Below are positions 32,851 through 43,068 of a stretch of 64,000 nucleotides of DNA, one piece after another. Numbering within the stretch: the stretch's first letter is position 1; every line of letters starts with the position of its first letter. The notes under the pieces were generated by a model. That model was not told where the DNA came from, did not search any database, and was given only the letters and a program-made list of their open reading frames with translations. A program made the position numbers and the translations under genes. The stretch comes from Aquidulcibacter sp. (GTDB lineage Bacteria > Pseudomonadota > Alphaproteobacteria > Caulobacterales > Aquidulcibacteraceae), in contig JAPZTJ010000029.1 in NCBI GenBank assembly GCA_027532555.1, forward strand, positions 23,877-87,876, given 5' to 3'.

Positions 32851-34743
32851 ATGTCTAAGTCCCTTCATCCAACTATTGCTACTGTGACTGCCCGCATCGA
32901 GGCACGCTCTAAGGCACGCCGGCAACGTTATTTGGATATGATCGACTCTCGGCGATCACCTGATCCGGCGCGCGCCCGTTTGGCTGCCGCCAATCAGGCG
33001 CATGGCTTTGCTGCTTGCCCTTTGCAAGACAAGGAGATGCTGAAGAACAGCCGCTGGGCCAATATCGGCATTGTGACGGCCTATAATGACATGCTGTCGG
33101 CCCACCAGCCGCTGGCGGCCTATCCCGACATCATCAAGTCCGCGGCGCGCAAAGCCGGGGCGACCGCGCAGGTCGCAGGCGGGGTGCCTGCTATGTGTGA
33201 TGGTATCACCCAAGGCTTTGAGGGGATGGAGTTGTCGCTGTTCTCCCGCGATACCATCGCGATGAGTGCGGCAATTGCATTGTCGCACGATACCTTTGAT
33301 GCGGCGATTTATTTGGGCGTGTGCGACAAGATCGTGCCGGGCCTTTTGATTGGCGCCCTTCGCCATGGCTGGCTGCCATCGATTTTCTGCCCCGCCGGGC
33401 CCATGCCATCTGGCCTGCCCAATCCGGAAAAGGCGCGTATCCGGCAGTTGTTCGCCGAAGGCAAAGTCGGCCGCGAAGCGCTATTGGAAGCAGAATCCCA
33501 AAGCTATCACAGCGCTGGCACCTGCACTTTTTATGGGACGGCGAATTCCAACCAAATGCTGATGGAGATTATGGGCCTCCATGTGCCTGGCACTGCTTTC
33601 ATCAACCCCAACACGCCTTTGCGCACGGCGCTGGTTGAATCCTGTGCCAAGCGGGCCAGCCAGATCACGCAATTGGGCGATAGCTATATCCCCATCGGCC
33701 ATGTGGTTGATGCGCGCAGCATTGTGAATGCCATTGTTGGCCTGTGCGCCACCGGTGGCTCTACCAATCAAATGATTCATATCCCAGCAATCGCTCAAGC
33801 TGCAGGCCTGATTGTGGATTGGGACGATTTCAATGATCTTTCGTCAGTGACGCCGCTTCTATGCCGGGTCTATCCAAATGGGATCGCGGACGTGAATCAT
33901 TTTCACGCTGCCGGTGGTATGGGCTTCTTGATTAGGGAATTGTTGGACGCTGGACTCCTGCATGGCGACGTCTTGACCATCGCTGGCCAAGGGCTGGAAG
34001 CCTATACGAAAGAGCCCTTCTTGACCGATGCAGGTCTTGAATGGCGCGAGGCCCCCACCATCAGCGGCGATACATCCGTTTTGGCACCTGTTTCTGAGCC
34101 CTTCTCCAAGGATGGTGGGCTTCGGGTCTTGCAGGGCAATTTAGGCCGCGCCTGCGTCAAGGTTTCAGCGGTGAAGCTGGAGCAACGGATTGTGGAAGCC
34201 CCCGCCCGGGTCTTTAAGGATCAAGCTAGCTTGCATGTCGCCTTTAAGGCGGGCGAGCTTGACCGCGATGTCGTGGTGGTCGTGCGCGGTCAAGGCCCAG
34301 CCGCAACCGGCATGCCCGAACTTCATAAGCTGACCCCGCCACTGGGCGTTTTACAGGACCGTGGTTTCAGAGTCGCCTTGGTAACCGATGGCCGCATGTC
34401 GGGTGCTTCTGGCAAAGTCTTGGCGGCCATTCACGTCAGCCCGGAATCAAAGTCTGGTGGCTTGATTGGAAAAATCCGTGACGGTGATCTGGTTCGCGTC
34501 GATGCTGAGGCTGGGACCTTAGATGCGCTGGTGCCCGATGAAATCTGGCAGGCTCGCTCGATCGACACCACTGTTGTTGAGGGCGTCACCCGCGGTTTTG
34601 GCCGAGAGATGTTCTCTATGTTCCGTGCCCTTGTCAGTCATGCCGAGCAGGGGGCAATGCCCTTTGGCGATATGGACCCAGATGAGGCCATCTTAGACCC
34701 AACCCAAGACCAAGCGCTAGAAGCAGCCGAGGCAGACGCATGA
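32851..34743 (+). CDS. edd: phosphogluconate dehydratase
   Basis: 630 residues of the IlvD/Edd family, converting 6-phosphogluconate to 2-keto-3-deoxy-6-phosphogluconate with an iron-sulphur cluster. Conserved stretches are [67 protein letters not shown] and [19 protein letters not shown], which supply the cluster cysteines and active-site loop. ATG at 32851 is preferred (GAGAGTGA upstream); ATG at 32845 is possible. The stop overlaps glk by 4 bases. Confidence 0.96.
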   Translation: MSKSLHPTIATVTARIEARSKARRQRYLDMIDSRRSPDPARARLAAANQAHGFAACPLQDKEMLKNSRWANIGIVTAYNDMLSAHQPLAAYPDIIKSAARKAGATAQVAGGVPAMCDGITQGFEGMELSLFSRDTIAMSAAIALSHDTFDAAIYLGVCDKIVPGLLIGALRHGWLPSIFCPAGPMPSGLPNPEKARIRQLFAEGKVGREALLEAESQSYHSAGTCTFYGTANSNQMLMEIMGLHVPGTAFINPNTPLRTALVESCAKRASQITQLGDSYIPIGHVVDARSIVNAIVGLCATGGSTNQMIHIPAIAQAAGLIVDWDDFNDLSSVTPLLCRVYPNGIADVNHFHAAGGMGFLIRELLDAGLLHGDVLTIAGQGLEAYTKEPFLTDAGLEWREAPTISGDTSVLAPVSEPFSKDGGLRVLQGNLGRACVKVSAVKLEQRIVEAPARVFKDQASLHVAFKAGELDRDVVVVVRGQGPAATGMPELHKLTPPLGVLQDRGFRVALVTDGRMSGASGKVLAAIHVSPESKSGGLIGKIRDGDLVRVDAEAGTLDALVPDEIWQARSIDTTVVEGVTRGFGREMFSMFRALVSHAEQGAMPFGDMDPDEAILDPTQDQALEAAEADA

Positions 34744-35708
34744 GCTCACAAGCTATCCTCGTTGGCGATGTCGGCGGCACCAATGTTCGCCTTGCCATTG
34801 CTCATATTGATTCCAACAACCAAGTTGAACTCTCGCATGTCGAGCGAATGCCCGTCTTGTCTTTCCCAAGTTTGGAGGATGCAATCGAGGCGTGGCAGAA
34901 GGACGGACGGACCTTGCCGTCTTCGGCGGTATTTGCTCTGGCGGGGCCGACAGGCGCCGACGAAGTCCATTTTACCAATTCTTCTTGGGTGGTTTCGGCT
35001 TCGGCAACTAAAGCCCGCTTTGGCTTTCAGAGCGTGACTTTGGTCAATGATTTCGCCGCCCAAGCGCGCGCCGTGCCCTCCAACAATGCGGATGCGTTTG
35101 AAGTTCTGATTGAGGGGGAGGCGCGGCCAGATGCCCCAATCGTCGTCTTGGGGCCGGGTACTGGCCTTGGCATGGCACTTCTGGTGCCCAATGGCCAAGA
35201 CTGGACCGTCATTTCTACAGAAGGTGGCCATCAGGCCTATGCGCCGTGTTCGGAGCGTGAACGCCAGATTCTGGAAGTGGTCGCCGAGGACTTGCCATAT
35301 GTTAGCTATGAGAATCTCGTTTCAGGCTTGGGTCTGGACCGGCTTTACAAGGCCATCGCCAAGCTAGAGGGGCGGGTCGCTCGCCTCAAAGGGGGTGACG
35401 AGATTGGCCCTGCCGCAATCGCAGGCGATGATCCCTCTGCGGTTGAAGCGGTTGAAGTCATGATCCAATCCTTGGCAACCTTTGCCGGGAACGCCATTCT
35501 GGCGACCGGTGCTCGTGGCGGATGCGTGATAGCGGGCGGGGTTTCTGAAGCCCTAGCGCCCTTCATGCGAACCTCAGAATTTGTCGCCCGCCTGCTAATG
35601 CGCGGCCCGATTAGCGGCTATCTGGATGGTATTCCCGTTCGTAGAGCCCGCAACGCGTTTGCCGCTTTAGAAGGTGCTGCCTTCTTTGCCCCCAAGCATC
35701 CTTTGTAA
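34740..35708 (+). CDS. glk: glucokinase
   Basis: 322 residues of the bacterial glucokinase family: N-terminal phosphate loop [42 protein letters not shown] with catalytic Asp, [14 protein letters not shown], and [11 protein letters not shown]. It phosphorylates glucose released by MalQ, amylase or the GH15-like protein, feeding Zwf. Overlap with edd indicates coupled translation. Confidence 0.95.
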   Translation: MSSQAILVGDVGGTNVRLAIAHIDSNNQVELSHVERMPVLSFPSLEDAIEAWQKDGRTLPSSAVFALAGPTGADEVHFTNSSWVVSASATKARFGFQSVTLVNDFAAQARAVPSNNADAFEVLIEGEARPDAPIVVLGPGTGLGMALLVPNGQDWTVISTEGGHQAYAPCSERERQILEVVAEDLPYVSYENLVSGLGLDRLYKAIAKLEGRVARLKGGDEIGPAAIAGDDPSAVEAVEVMIQSLATFAGNAILATGARGGCVIAGGVSEALAPFMRTSEFVARLLMRGPISGYLDGIPVRRARNAFAALEGAAFFAPKHPL

Positions 35709-35729
35709 TCTTTCGTCTAGGAGAGGTCG

Positions 35730-36359
35730 ATGACCAGCTTTGCATCCCAATTGAGAGCCGCCCCACTTATTCCGGTCTTGACAATTGCCGACCTCGACAA
35801 AGCCGAGGGCCTCGCCTTGGCACTCCAGGCTGGGGGTTTAAGGAACCTCGAAGTCACACTCCGCACCCCGGTTGCGCTTGAAGCGATTGCCTTGATGAAA
35901 GCCGCCGCGCCAGACTTGTTGATTGGTGCGGGGACGGTTCTGAGCGAGGGTGATGTTGAGGCCTGCTTCAAAGTTGGTGCCGACTTCATTGTGACACCGG
36001 GATCAAGTCCGGGTCTGCGGGCCGCACTTCTAAAAGCCGATGCCAATGTCATGGTTGGTGTGGCTACAGCAACCGAGATCATGAGTCGCTTGGAAGAGGG
36101 CTTTGGCGTGTTGAAATTCTTCCCGGCAGAACAATCTGGCGGGGCAGCCGCGCTGAAGAGTTTTGCTGGACCACTGCCCGATGCCCGCTTCTGCCCAACA
36201 GGTGGGGTGACGCCAGACAAGATCGAAAGCTATCTTTCGTTGCCCAACGTAATCGCTGTCGGCGGTACGTGGATCGCAACGCCGGAAATGATCAACGCGG
36301 GCGACTTTACAACCATTGAAGCAAATGCTCGCATCGCAGCTGGATTCAAAAAATCATGA
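35730..36359 (+). CDS. eda: 2-keto-3-deoxy-6-phosphogluconate aldolase
   Basis: 209 residues, class I aldolase splitting KDPG to pyruvate and glyceraldehyde-3-phosphate. NLEVTLRTPVALEAI carries the catalytic Glu, IGAGTVLSEGDVEAC and VTPGSSPGL bind the substrate, and VLKFFPAEQSGG (about residue 126) holds the Schiff-base Lys. A good TAGGAGAGG site lies before the ATG. The stop overlaps the pyk start by 4 bases. Confidence 0.96.
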   Translation: MTSFASQLRAAPLIPVLTIADLDKAEGLALALQAGGLRNLEVTLRTPVALEAIALMKAAAPDLLIGAGTVLSEGDVEACFKVGADFIVTPGSSPGLRAALLKADANVMVGVATATEIMSRLEEGFGVLKFFPAEQSGGAAALKSFAGPLPDARFCPTGGVTPDKIESYLSLPNVIAVGGTWIATPEMINAGDFTTIEANARIAAGFKKS

Positions 36360-37771
36360 TCCGTAACCGCCGCACACGGATTGTGGCTACTTTGGGCCCA
36401 TCCAGCCGTTCGCCCGAAATGACCTTGGCTTTGGCGCAAGCCGGGGTCGACGTTTTCCGCATGAATTTCAGCCATGGCAGCCATGAGGATCATGCTGAAG
36501 CCTATGCAAGTGTGCGTGCAGCAGAAAAAGCGACTGGGCGACCTATTGGGGTCCTGGCTGACCTTCAGGGTCCAAAGCTCCGCCTCGGGACGTTTGCGGA
36601 AGGCAAGGTGCAGCTCTTGAAAGGTGCGTCGTTCAGGCTTGATCGCGATCCAACGCCGGGTGACGTGACGCGCGCCTGCATGCCACATCCAGAAATTTTT
36701 GCGGCGCTGAAATCAGGCGATGATCTATTGATTGATGACGGGCGGGTGCGCTTGCGGGTCCTCGAGCATGGCCCTGATTGGGCGCATACAGAGGTCATTC
36801 AACCCGGCACGGTTTCCGACCGAAAAGGCGTGAATGTGCCGACGGCAGTATTGCCGATCTCGGCCATGACCGAAAAGGACCGCAAGGACCTGATGTTCGC
36901 GCTCAGCCTCGGTGTGGATTGGGTTGCACTCTCCTTTGTGCAGCGTCCGGCCGATATGGCAGAGCTACGCAAGCTGGTGAATGGCAAGGCTGCCTGCTTG
37001 GCCAAGATTGAAAAGCCAGCCGCTCTTGAGAGCTTGGCTGAGATTCTCGACTATTGCGACGGCGTGATGGTGGCGCGTGGCGATTTGGGCGTGGAATTGG
37101 CTCCAGAAGATGTGCCGGTTGCTCAAAAGCTGATCCTTCGCATGGCGCGAGAGCGCGGTGTGCCAACCATTGTTGCAACCCAAATGCTCGAAAGTATGAT
37201 TTCTGCTGCGGCTCCGACGCGCGCCGAAGCCAGCGACGTGGCCAACGCCGTCTATGAAGGCACTGACGCTTTGATGTTATCGGCCGAAACCGCCGCCGGA
37301 CAATTCCCGATGGAGGCCGTTGCCGTCATGAGCCGGATTGCGGAGCGGGTTGAGGCCGATCCACGTTGGCCGGGCCTCATGGATGCCGAGCACGCCAACC
37401 CTGAAAGCGCGGTACCTGACGCCGTGTCGGCTGCTGCTCGTACCGCGGCCAACGCTTCAAAGGCCGCCTGTCTGGTCGCCTTTACCGCCACTGGCACGAC
37501 AGCGCTGCGTGTGGCACGGGAACGGCCTTTGCAGCCGGTTTTGGTGCTGACCCCGAGTATCCGCACGGCCCGCAAGCTGGCCTTGGTCTGGGGGCTAGAA
37601 TCCCGCGTAACCAAGGATCCCAAAGACGTAGAAGATATGGCCACAGTCGCTTCGGCTATGTCATCGAAAGTGGGGACCGCCAAATCGGGTGATCGCATTG
37701 TGATTGTCGCCGGTCTGCCATTTGGCACCAAGGGCGGCACCAATCTCATGCGGATCGCCCGGGCGACTTAA
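36356..37771 (+). CDS. pyk: pyruvate kinase
   Basis: 471 residues: RTRIVATLGPSSRSPE at the N terminus, RMNFSHGSHEDH, GVLADLQGPKLR, ACLAKIEKPAALES (catalytic Lys), GVMVARGDLGVEL and VATQMLESM. It converts phosphoenolpyruvate to pyruvate, closing the lower arm of the pathway. Coupled to eda by a 4-base overlap, it makes zwf-pgl-edd-glk-eda-pyk one uninterrupted unit. Confidence 0.96.
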   Translation: MIRNRRTRIVATLGPSSRSPEMTLALAQAGVDVFRMNFSHGSHEDHAEAYASVRAAEKATGRPIGVLADLQGPKLRLGTFAEGKVQLLKGASFRLDRDPTPGDVTRACMPHPEIFAALKSGDDLLIDDGRVRLRVLEHGPDWAHTEVIQPGTVSDRKGVNVPTAVLPISAMTEKDRKDLMFALSLGVDWVALSFVQRPADMAELRKLVNGKAACLAKIEKPAALESLAEILDYCDGVMVARGDLGVELAPEDVPVAQKLILRMARERGVPTIVATQMLESMISAAAPTRAEASDVANAVYEGTDALMLSAETAAGQFPMEAVAVMSRIAERVEADPRWPGLMDAEHANPESAVPDAVSAAARTAANASKAACLVAFTATGTTALRVARERPLQPVLVLTPSIRTARKLALVWGLESRVTKDPKDVEDMATVASAMSSKVGTAKSGDRIVIVAGLPFGTKGGTNLMRIARAT

Positions 37772-37780
37772 GGGGCTTTC

Positions 37781-38677
37781 ATGACAGCCGAGCTTCTGAA
37801 CCTCTCCGCTTACGGTTTTGACCTGGCTGTTGCGCCCTTGGCGGGCGGGGGTATTGCGCGGCTGGATTGGCACGGTAAGCCCGTGTTGCGACCAGCTGTC
37901 GAGGGTGCCGTGGCAGCGCGTGATCCACTGGGCCTGTCGTCTTTTCCGATGACGCCTTATGCCAGCCGCATCGTCGACGGGGTATTTGAGTGGGGCGAAG
38001 TCTCGACCCATATTCCGCCCAATATGGCGGGCGGGGCCCATCCCCTTCATGGTATTGGCTGGCGTACGCCTTGGACCGTGGTCGCACAGGATGAAAACGC
38101 GATCGAGATCGCGCTGGTACATGATGGCGACGCGAACTGGCCTTGGGCTTTCGAAAGCCGCCAGCGCTTTAATCTGCTTGAGGACCATGTCGAGGTCCAA
38201 TTGTCGGTGACAAGCCGTGACCCTCGGCCATTCCCGTCTTCCCTTGGACCCCACCCCTATTTCTTATCCGAAGGGGCGGAAATCCAATTTGATGCCGCCC
38301 AACTTTGGGAGATTAGCGGCGAGGCATTGCCCAGCCATTTGGCCCGTCCAGCAGTTGTCGATCATTTGGCAGAAGGGGTGGCCGCGACCAGCCTTGATCT
38401 CGATCATTGCTTTGAAGGCTGGAATGGCCGTGCACGGATTAAATGGGCGGAACATGGGGTAGAGGTTGGTGCAGCGGTCCTGGTGGGTGATACCCCGTGC
38501 CCTTGCACGCGCTTGCAGCTCTATACCCCCCCTCAAGCGGGCTTTTTCTGCTTAGAGCCCGTGACAGCCCGCGGTGTGTCCTTCACGGCCGCCAACCCTT
38601 ACGAACTGGGCGTTGTAGAGCTTGTGGATCAAACCTTGACCATCATTACGACCCTGACGCCGTTCCGGGTCGGCTAG
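37781..38677 (+). CDS. aldose 1-epimerase family protein
   Basis: 298 residues of the GalM-like superfamily. It shows GGGIARLDWHGKPVLRP, FPMTPYASRI, HPLHGIGWRTPWTV (catalytic His region), SLGPHPYFL (second His) and FCLEPVT (catalytic Glu). It probably interconverts anomers of glucose, or of a related sugar, for Glk. It begins 9 bases after pyk and is the last gene of the operon; its end overlaps a convergent gene by 4 bases. Confidence 0.88.
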   Translation: MTAELLNLSAYGFDLAVAPLAGGGIARLDWHGKPVLRPAVEGAVAARDPLGLSSFPMTPYASRIVDGVFEWGEVSTHIPPNMAGGAHPLHGIGWRTPWTVVAQDENAIEIALVHDGDANWPWAFESRQRFNLLEDHVEVQLSVTSRDPRPFPSSLGPHPYFLSEGAEIQFDAAQLWEISGEALPSHLARPAVVDHLAEGVAATSLDLDHCFEGWNGRARIKWAEHGVEVGAAVLVGDTPCPCTRLQLYTPPQAGFFCLEPVTARGVSFTAANPYELGVVELVDQTLTIITTLTPFRVG

Positions 38678-39387
38678 CGGTTGAGCTCAACCAGTTCGTA
38701 CCACGTCTGCATATAGCCGCCCACGCCGCCTTGAACGAAAATGGCGTCGCTATCATCGGTGATCCAGACGTCATAGACCGGATGTTCGCTGCTCATGCCG
38801 CTCGATCCATCATCCAAGAATTGGAAGTGGCGGGTCTGGAAGGTGCCAGCCTGGACTGTGATTTCTTCCTTGCCGAGATAAAGCCCATCGATGCGAACTG
38901 GGGCCAAGAAGGGCGGGGTTGCGCCGCGATGATCGGGGGAGGGCAGATACATGTTAAAGGTATGCCGCTTTTTGGCTTCCCAATCATGCAGGCTTAAGAA
39001 ATAGCCGTCTGCTACAATGGGGTGGGTGCCAAAGCCATCAATCGGAGTGGCAAGGTCCACCCGTTGAGAGACCCGGCCAATGGTTGGCCCATAGCTCTCG
39101 CACTCAATATAGTCGTCGCCAAAGCGGAACCAGCCCGTGCCCATGAACTTATCGCCCACGGTTAGGCGGACATGACAGTCCATCGGCCGACGGTTGGCAT
39201 CTATGGAGTAGATAATGTCGCGCATCACGCTGGGGTCAGGTTCGGCGATAAAGCAATGAGCCCGTAGGGTGGTTTTGCCATCGCTATGATGGGTGAAACG
39301 AAAATCCTCTTCGCCGCGCGCCTGATCCATCATGTGCGGCTTCTTTGACGTATAGGCAATCTTGCCGGTGATTGTACGATGCGTCAT
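38674..39387 (-). CDS. conserved beta-rich protein of unknown function (DUF3108-like)
   Basis: 237 residues without a signal peptide or membrane helix. It is beta-rich, with repeated short strands such as GKIAYTSKKPHM, TTLRAHCFIAEP, FRFGDDYIECESYGPTIG and VQAGTFQTRHFQFLDDGSSG. The last, followed by a hydrophobic end, resembles the tail of DUF3108-type proteins, but I would not assign a family firmly. A strong GAGGAGG precedes the ATG at 39387. It may be the end of the SDR/ribokinase unit upstream, though an 80-base gap separates it. Confidence 0.65.
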   Translation of the reverse strand: MTHRTITGKIAYTSKKPHMMDQARGEEDFRFTHHSDGKTTLRAHCFIAEPDPSVMRDIIYSIDANRRPMDCHVRLTVGDKFMGTGWFRFGDDYIECESYGPTIGRVSQRVDLATPIDGFGTHPIVADGYFLSLHDWEAKKRHTFNMYLPSPDHRGATPPFLAPVRIDGLYLGKEEITVQAGTFQTRHFQFLDDGSSGMSSEHPVYDVWITDDSDAIFVQGGVGGYMQTWYELVELNR

Positions 39388-39466
39388 CCCATCCTCCTCT
39401 TGGTGTGCACAAAGCCTATAGGAAGTGCGGTAAGAACCAAAGTGGCATTTGCTGATGCTTTTAAGG

Positions 39467-40201
39467 TTAGGGCTGGATTTCCTGCCCGTCCCAAGCAAAG
39501 ATCTTTCCGGTCTGCGCTGGCGTGAGGCGACCCAATACAGAGAGCAGCGCAGTAGCAGCAGTCTCAGGCTCAAAGATCTCATTCTTGGTATAGCGCTGAA
39601 GGAAAGGCTCTGACATGGCGCTTCGCACCGTACCAGGGTGCAGGCCGACGCAAATGACCTGCGGTCGGCGCGCGGCTAGCTCAATCGAAGCGGTACGGAT
39701 CAATTGGTTCAGCGCTGCTTTCGACGCACGATAGCTATACCAACCCCCTGTCTTATTGTCGGCGATAGACCCAACCCGCGCCGAGAGCGAAGCGATGATG
39801 GCGGTCCGGTCGCGGGCAAGCAAAGGCGAGAAATGCTTCATCACCAGCGCGGGGCCAATCGCATTAACCCGGAACAAGCGGGCCATGGTTTCGGGATCGA
39901 GCTCCCTTAACCCCTTTTCCGGGCGAATGGTGACGCCTTCATGGAGGATACCAATCGTATTGATGATTAAATCAACGCCACCTTCGACTTGGCAGGCACT
40001 GGCGGCTTGGATCAGGCTGGTTTCACTTTCTAGATTGATGGCTAAGGCAGTTACACGTGGATCAGCGCTCTCAATTGCCTTGCGGCTGAGGGCAAAGATG
40101 TGTCGTGTGTTCGCGCTTTCCAGCAGTATGCGGATGAATGCGCTGCCGATTGTGCCGCTCGCACCCAGCACGATGATGGATTTAAACTTTGTCTCAGTCA
40201 T
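39467..40201 (-). CDS. short-chain dehydrogenase/reductase (C-factor-like)
   Basis: 244 residues: NAD(P)-binding IVLGASGTIGSAFI, NTIGILHEG in place of the usual NNAG, ASLSARVGSIADN and catalytic YSYRASKAALNQL. The compact form and the IGILHE motif match the CsgA/C-factor SDR subgroup, whose substrates are mostly unknown. The start is 38 bases after the ribokinase stop on the same strand. Confidence 0.82.
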   Translation of the reverse strand: MTETKFKSIIVLGASGTIGSAFIRILLESANTRHIFALSRKAIESADPRVTALAINLESETSLIQAASACQVEGGVDLIINTIGILHEGVTIRPEKGLRELDPETMARLFRVNAIGPALVMKHFSPLLARDRTAIIASLSARVGSIADNKTGGWYSYRASKAALNQLIRTASIELAARRPQVICVGLHPGTVRSAMSEPFLQRYTKNEIFEPETAATALLSVLGRLTPAQTGKIFAWDGQEIQP

Positions 40202-40239
40202 AGAGATGATACGCGATGTCCGCTTGCATGGACTATCGC

Positions 40240-41109
40240 TTAGGCAGTTAAGCCGAGCAAAGCCTCAACTTCGTCACGGCTCGGCATAGAGGTTTGTGCC
40301 CCAGCCTTTAGCGTCGCTGCCGCGCCTGCCGCACACCCATAAGCCAAAGCGTTGGCGACAGAGCCCTCAGAGAGAAATGCAACGATGAAGGCCCCCACAA
40401 AGGTATCACCAGCACCTGTTGTATCGACGGGCACAACCCCGGGCGAGGCGCTGCGCGCAATCTCCTTGCCATTCTGGAAAGCTATCGCGCCATCGGCCCC
40501 GAGCGTGTGAATGATCAGAGCTTTCAAGCCATTTAACTGGTCACCATAGAATGCGGCTTCCGTTTCATTCACCACCAGAATATCTGCCCGGTTGAGAACG
40601 TCTTGTGGCATCGGTTTTGCCGGCGCGAGATTGATGCAGAAGAGGCCTGTCACTGTGTCTGCAAGATAGGAGATGGTCTCAACCGGCAGTTCAAGCTGGC
40701 ACAAGGTCGCATCATAATCGCCTGACAGATCTGCCAAAGTGCTTGGCGAAACAGAAGCATTTGCACCCGGTGTCACGACGATTTGGTTCTCGCCTGCGGC
40801 ATCCACGACAATCAGCGCGACACCTGTTGCCACGCCGTCCAAGATGGTCACGCCCGTCAGATCAACATGGTTTGCTTTGAGCAGGGATAAAGCCTGACCG
40901 GCGGCGCTATCGTTTCCTACGCAGCCAAACATGGCCACTTCGGCTCCAAGCTTTCGGGCGGCGAGCGCTTGGTTTGCGCCCTTGCCGCCCGGATAATGCG
41001 CCAGGACGCCGCCACTGACGGTCTCGCCAGGGCTGGGCAAGGTGTGGACGCGGGCAACAATATCAAGATTGACCGAGCCAATAACGCGGATGCGGGGCGG
41101 GTGCTTCAT
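40240..41109 (-). CDS. rbsK: ribokinase
   Basis: 289 residues of the PfkB family: IRVIGSVNLDIVARVHTLP, GGKGANQALAARKLGAEV, LVVNETEAAFYG and the C-terminal PVDTTGAGDTFVGAF with the catalytic Asp. It phosphorylates ribose released by the nucleoside hydrolase encoded just upstream. The ATG at 41109 overlaps that gene's stop by 4 bases; an upstream in-frame start would lie well inside the hydrolase gene. Confidence 0.93.
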   Translation of the reverse strand: MKHPPRIRVIGSVNLDIVARVHTLPSPGETVSGGVLAHYPGGKGANQALAARKLGAEVAMFGCVGNDSAAGQALSLLKANHVDLTGVTILDGVATGVALIVVDAAGENQIVVTPGANASVSPSTLADLSGDYDATLCQLELPVETISYLADTVTGLFCINLAPAKPMPQDVLNRADILVVNETEAAFYGDQLNGLKALIIHTLGADGAIAFQNGKEIARSASPGVVPVDTTGAGDTFVGAFIVAFLSEGSVANALAYGCAAGAAATLKAGAQTSMPSRDEVEALLGLTA

Positions 41110-42062
41110 GCCAAATACCTCAACATCAAGGACAGGACCGCTTCTGGATTGGCTTTCCAAACCCAGTTCGCATTGAATTCCCCAGCTACGGCCTTGCGGA
41201 ACTCAACCGCCGTGTGTCCCCGTGTTAGCGTGCTGATGGTCTCTACCTCAATCCGGCAGGGGCGGAGCGAAAAGGCTTCTGGCGCCAGCAGATAAGCAAT
41301 CACGCATGGGTCATGCAAAGGTGCGCCCGTAGCTGGTTGATCTGGGTCAGATGTATCCATCAGATTGGCTGGCAAAGCGTTCGAGAAGGCCAACATTTCC
41401 GCGACCAACTTTGCACCGGGTGTGTCTAATCGCGCAATTGCCTCCACCCAAGCCGGGGTACCACGGACCTGATGGGTGGCATCTAGGCCAAAGGCCACGA
41501 TGTTACAGCCGCTTCTAAAAATGATGTCCGCAGCTTCTGGGTCAGCATAGATATTATATTCGGCAGAGGCCGTGATGTTGCCGCCTTCCCGTCTCGCCCC
41601 ACCCATCAGGACGATTTGACGGAGGCGGCGGGCGGTAGCGGGTGCTTGTTGGATCAAACAAGCGATATTGGTTAGGGGCCCTGTAACCGCGAGGCTGATG
41701 GTGTCAGCTGGCGCTGCCTCAATCGTCTGTATCAGGAATGAAACAGCGTCAGTCGATTGCGGCCCCAGGCTTGGCACACACACAGGATAATCACCCAAGC
41801 CCTCTGGCCCGTGAAAATCATCGGCAATGATAGGGTCCCGAGACAAAGGCTTGGCAAGTCCTGCGTGAATGGGCACGTCTTCGCGACCCATGATCTGGCG
41901 GATCAGGCAGGCATTGCGAGTGGTTTTCGCGAGGTCGACATTCCCAGCAGTCGTCGTGATCCCGAGTAAATCCAGACGCTGGCGCGCACCAAAGGCGAGC
42001 GCCAGAGCCACCGCGTCATCGACACCTGGATCACAATCGAGAATTAGCGGGATAGGCTTCAT
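41106..42062 (-). CDS. nucleoside hydrolase
   Basis: 318 residues of the IunH family, cleaving N-ribosyl bonds of nucleosides. PLILDCDPGVDDAVALALAF carries the calcium-binding Asp cluster, TTTAGNVDLAKTTRNA, VTGPLTNIA, VLMGGARREGGNITASAEYN and HDPCVIAYLL are all canonical. With rbsK it forms a nucleoside-salvage pair. Its start overlaps the stop of the SDR gene upstream by 4 bases. Confidence 0.94.
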   Translation of the reverse strand: MKPIPLILDCDPGVDDAVALALAFGARQRLDLLGITTTAGNVDLAKTTRNACLIRQIMGREDVPIHAGLAKPLSRDPIIADDFHGPEGLGDYPVCVPSLGPQSTDAVSFLIQTIEAAPADTISLAVTGPLTNIACLIQQAPATARRLRQIVLMGGARREGGNITASAEYNIYADPEAADIIFRSGCNIVAFGLDATHQVRGTPAWVEAIARLDTPGAKLVAEMLAFSNALPANLMDTSDPDQPATGAPLHDPCVIAYLLAPEAFSLRPCRIEVETISTLTRGHTAVEFRKAVAGEFNANWVWKANPEAVLSLMLRYLA

Positions 42063-42955
42063 ACGGTGCGCGCGGCCTTATCCTTGTCATTGCTGGCTTT
42101 GATCATGCTGCGCACTGCTTCCCACTGAGCATCGTCCCAAGCGCGCAGGCCAGAGAAATTGCCGCCCGTGGCCTGATAGGCCGCGCCATCAATCGCAATC
42201 GTCTGCCCATTCACATAATGGGCACCCTTGGCCATTAAAAACACCGCCAGATTGGCAAGCTCCGTCATTTCCCCAACCCGGCCCATGGGGTTTGCCGAAC
42301 GCTCGGCACTTTCCATGCTGGCCCCCGGCGACAGTCGCTCTGTCATGCCCTTAGTGGGGAAGGGGCCGGGCGCGATGTTGTTGAAGCGAATGCCATAGCG
42401 GCCCCATTCTACGGCGAGGGATTCTGCCATGGCACGAACGCCAGATTTAGACATCGCCGACGGGACCGTAAACGCCGAACCATTCCATACCCACGTGGTG
42501 AGGATGTTGATCACATTGCCCTTCTTGCCCTCTGCAATCCAGCGTTTGCCGATATCCAAAGTCATATAGAAGGTGCCGCGGAAGACGATATTAGCAATAG
42601 CATCAAAGGCGCGCGGCGAGAGGTCTTCGGTCTTGGAGATAAAGTTGCCCGCAGCATTATTGACCAAGCCCGTCAGCGCGCCACCGTCGGCCCAAATTAG
42701 GTCAATGGTTTCGCGAATGGCTTCGGCGTTACGAATGTCACAGGGCAGGGCAACGATTTTGCCGCCATGACGGCCCATCAACTCATCGCGTGTCTCCTCT
42801 AGCACCGCGCCGCGGCGACCGAGAATATAGACCGTCGCGCCAAGTGCGAGGAAGGCTTCCGCCAACTCTTTGCCAAGGCCCGTGCCACCGCCTGTTACCA
42901 GAATACGCTCACCAGCCATCAGACCGGTACGGAACATCAGTTTTTCAACGTCCAT
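42059..42955 (-). CDS. SDR enzyme resembling 2,4-dienoyl-CoA reductase
   Basis: 298 residues: RILVTGGGTGLGKELAEAF, LPCDIRNAEAI, LVNNAAGNFISKTEDLS, then NILTTWVWNGSAFTVPSAMSKSGVRAM. The usual YxxxK is replaced by SAMSK, i.e. Lys without Tyr, as in 2,4-dienoyl-CoA reductases. Later NIAPGPFPTKGMTERL also fits that branch. A role in unsaturated fatty-acid oxidation would be the family expectation, but it is coupled to nucleoside hydrolase and ribokinase, which is unexplained. The ATG at 42955 follows a GGGAG-containing site. Confidence 0.8.
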   Translation of the reverse strand: MDVEKLMFRTGLMAGERILVTGGGTGLGKELAEAFLALGATVYILGRRGAVLEETRDELMGRHGGKIVALPCDIRNAEAIRETIDLIWADGGALTGLVNNAAGNFISKTEDLSPRAFDAIANIVFRGTFYMTLDIGKRWIAEGKKGNVINILTTWVWNGSAFTVPSAMSKSGVRAMAESLAVEWGRYGIRFNNIAPGPFPTKGMTERLSPGASMESAERSANPMGRVGEMTELANLAVFLMAKGAHYVNGQTIAIDGAAYQATGGNFSGLRAWDDAQWEAVRSMIKASNDKDKAARTV

Positions 42956-43068
42956 TGGCGCTTCGCTCCCCTTTTTCATTATGATTGAGATGAGCATATT
43001 GCATTTATCAGGCTTGGGAAGGCGTACCCCCACGGCTCGCAGCAAAAGATACCGTGAAGCTAGGGAGC

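Noticed and set aside
42956..43045. N-terminal extension of the dienoyl-reductase-like SDR
   Set aside because: The extra 30 residues are not SDR-like; the internal ATG at 42955 fits the family start and has a purine-rich site before it.
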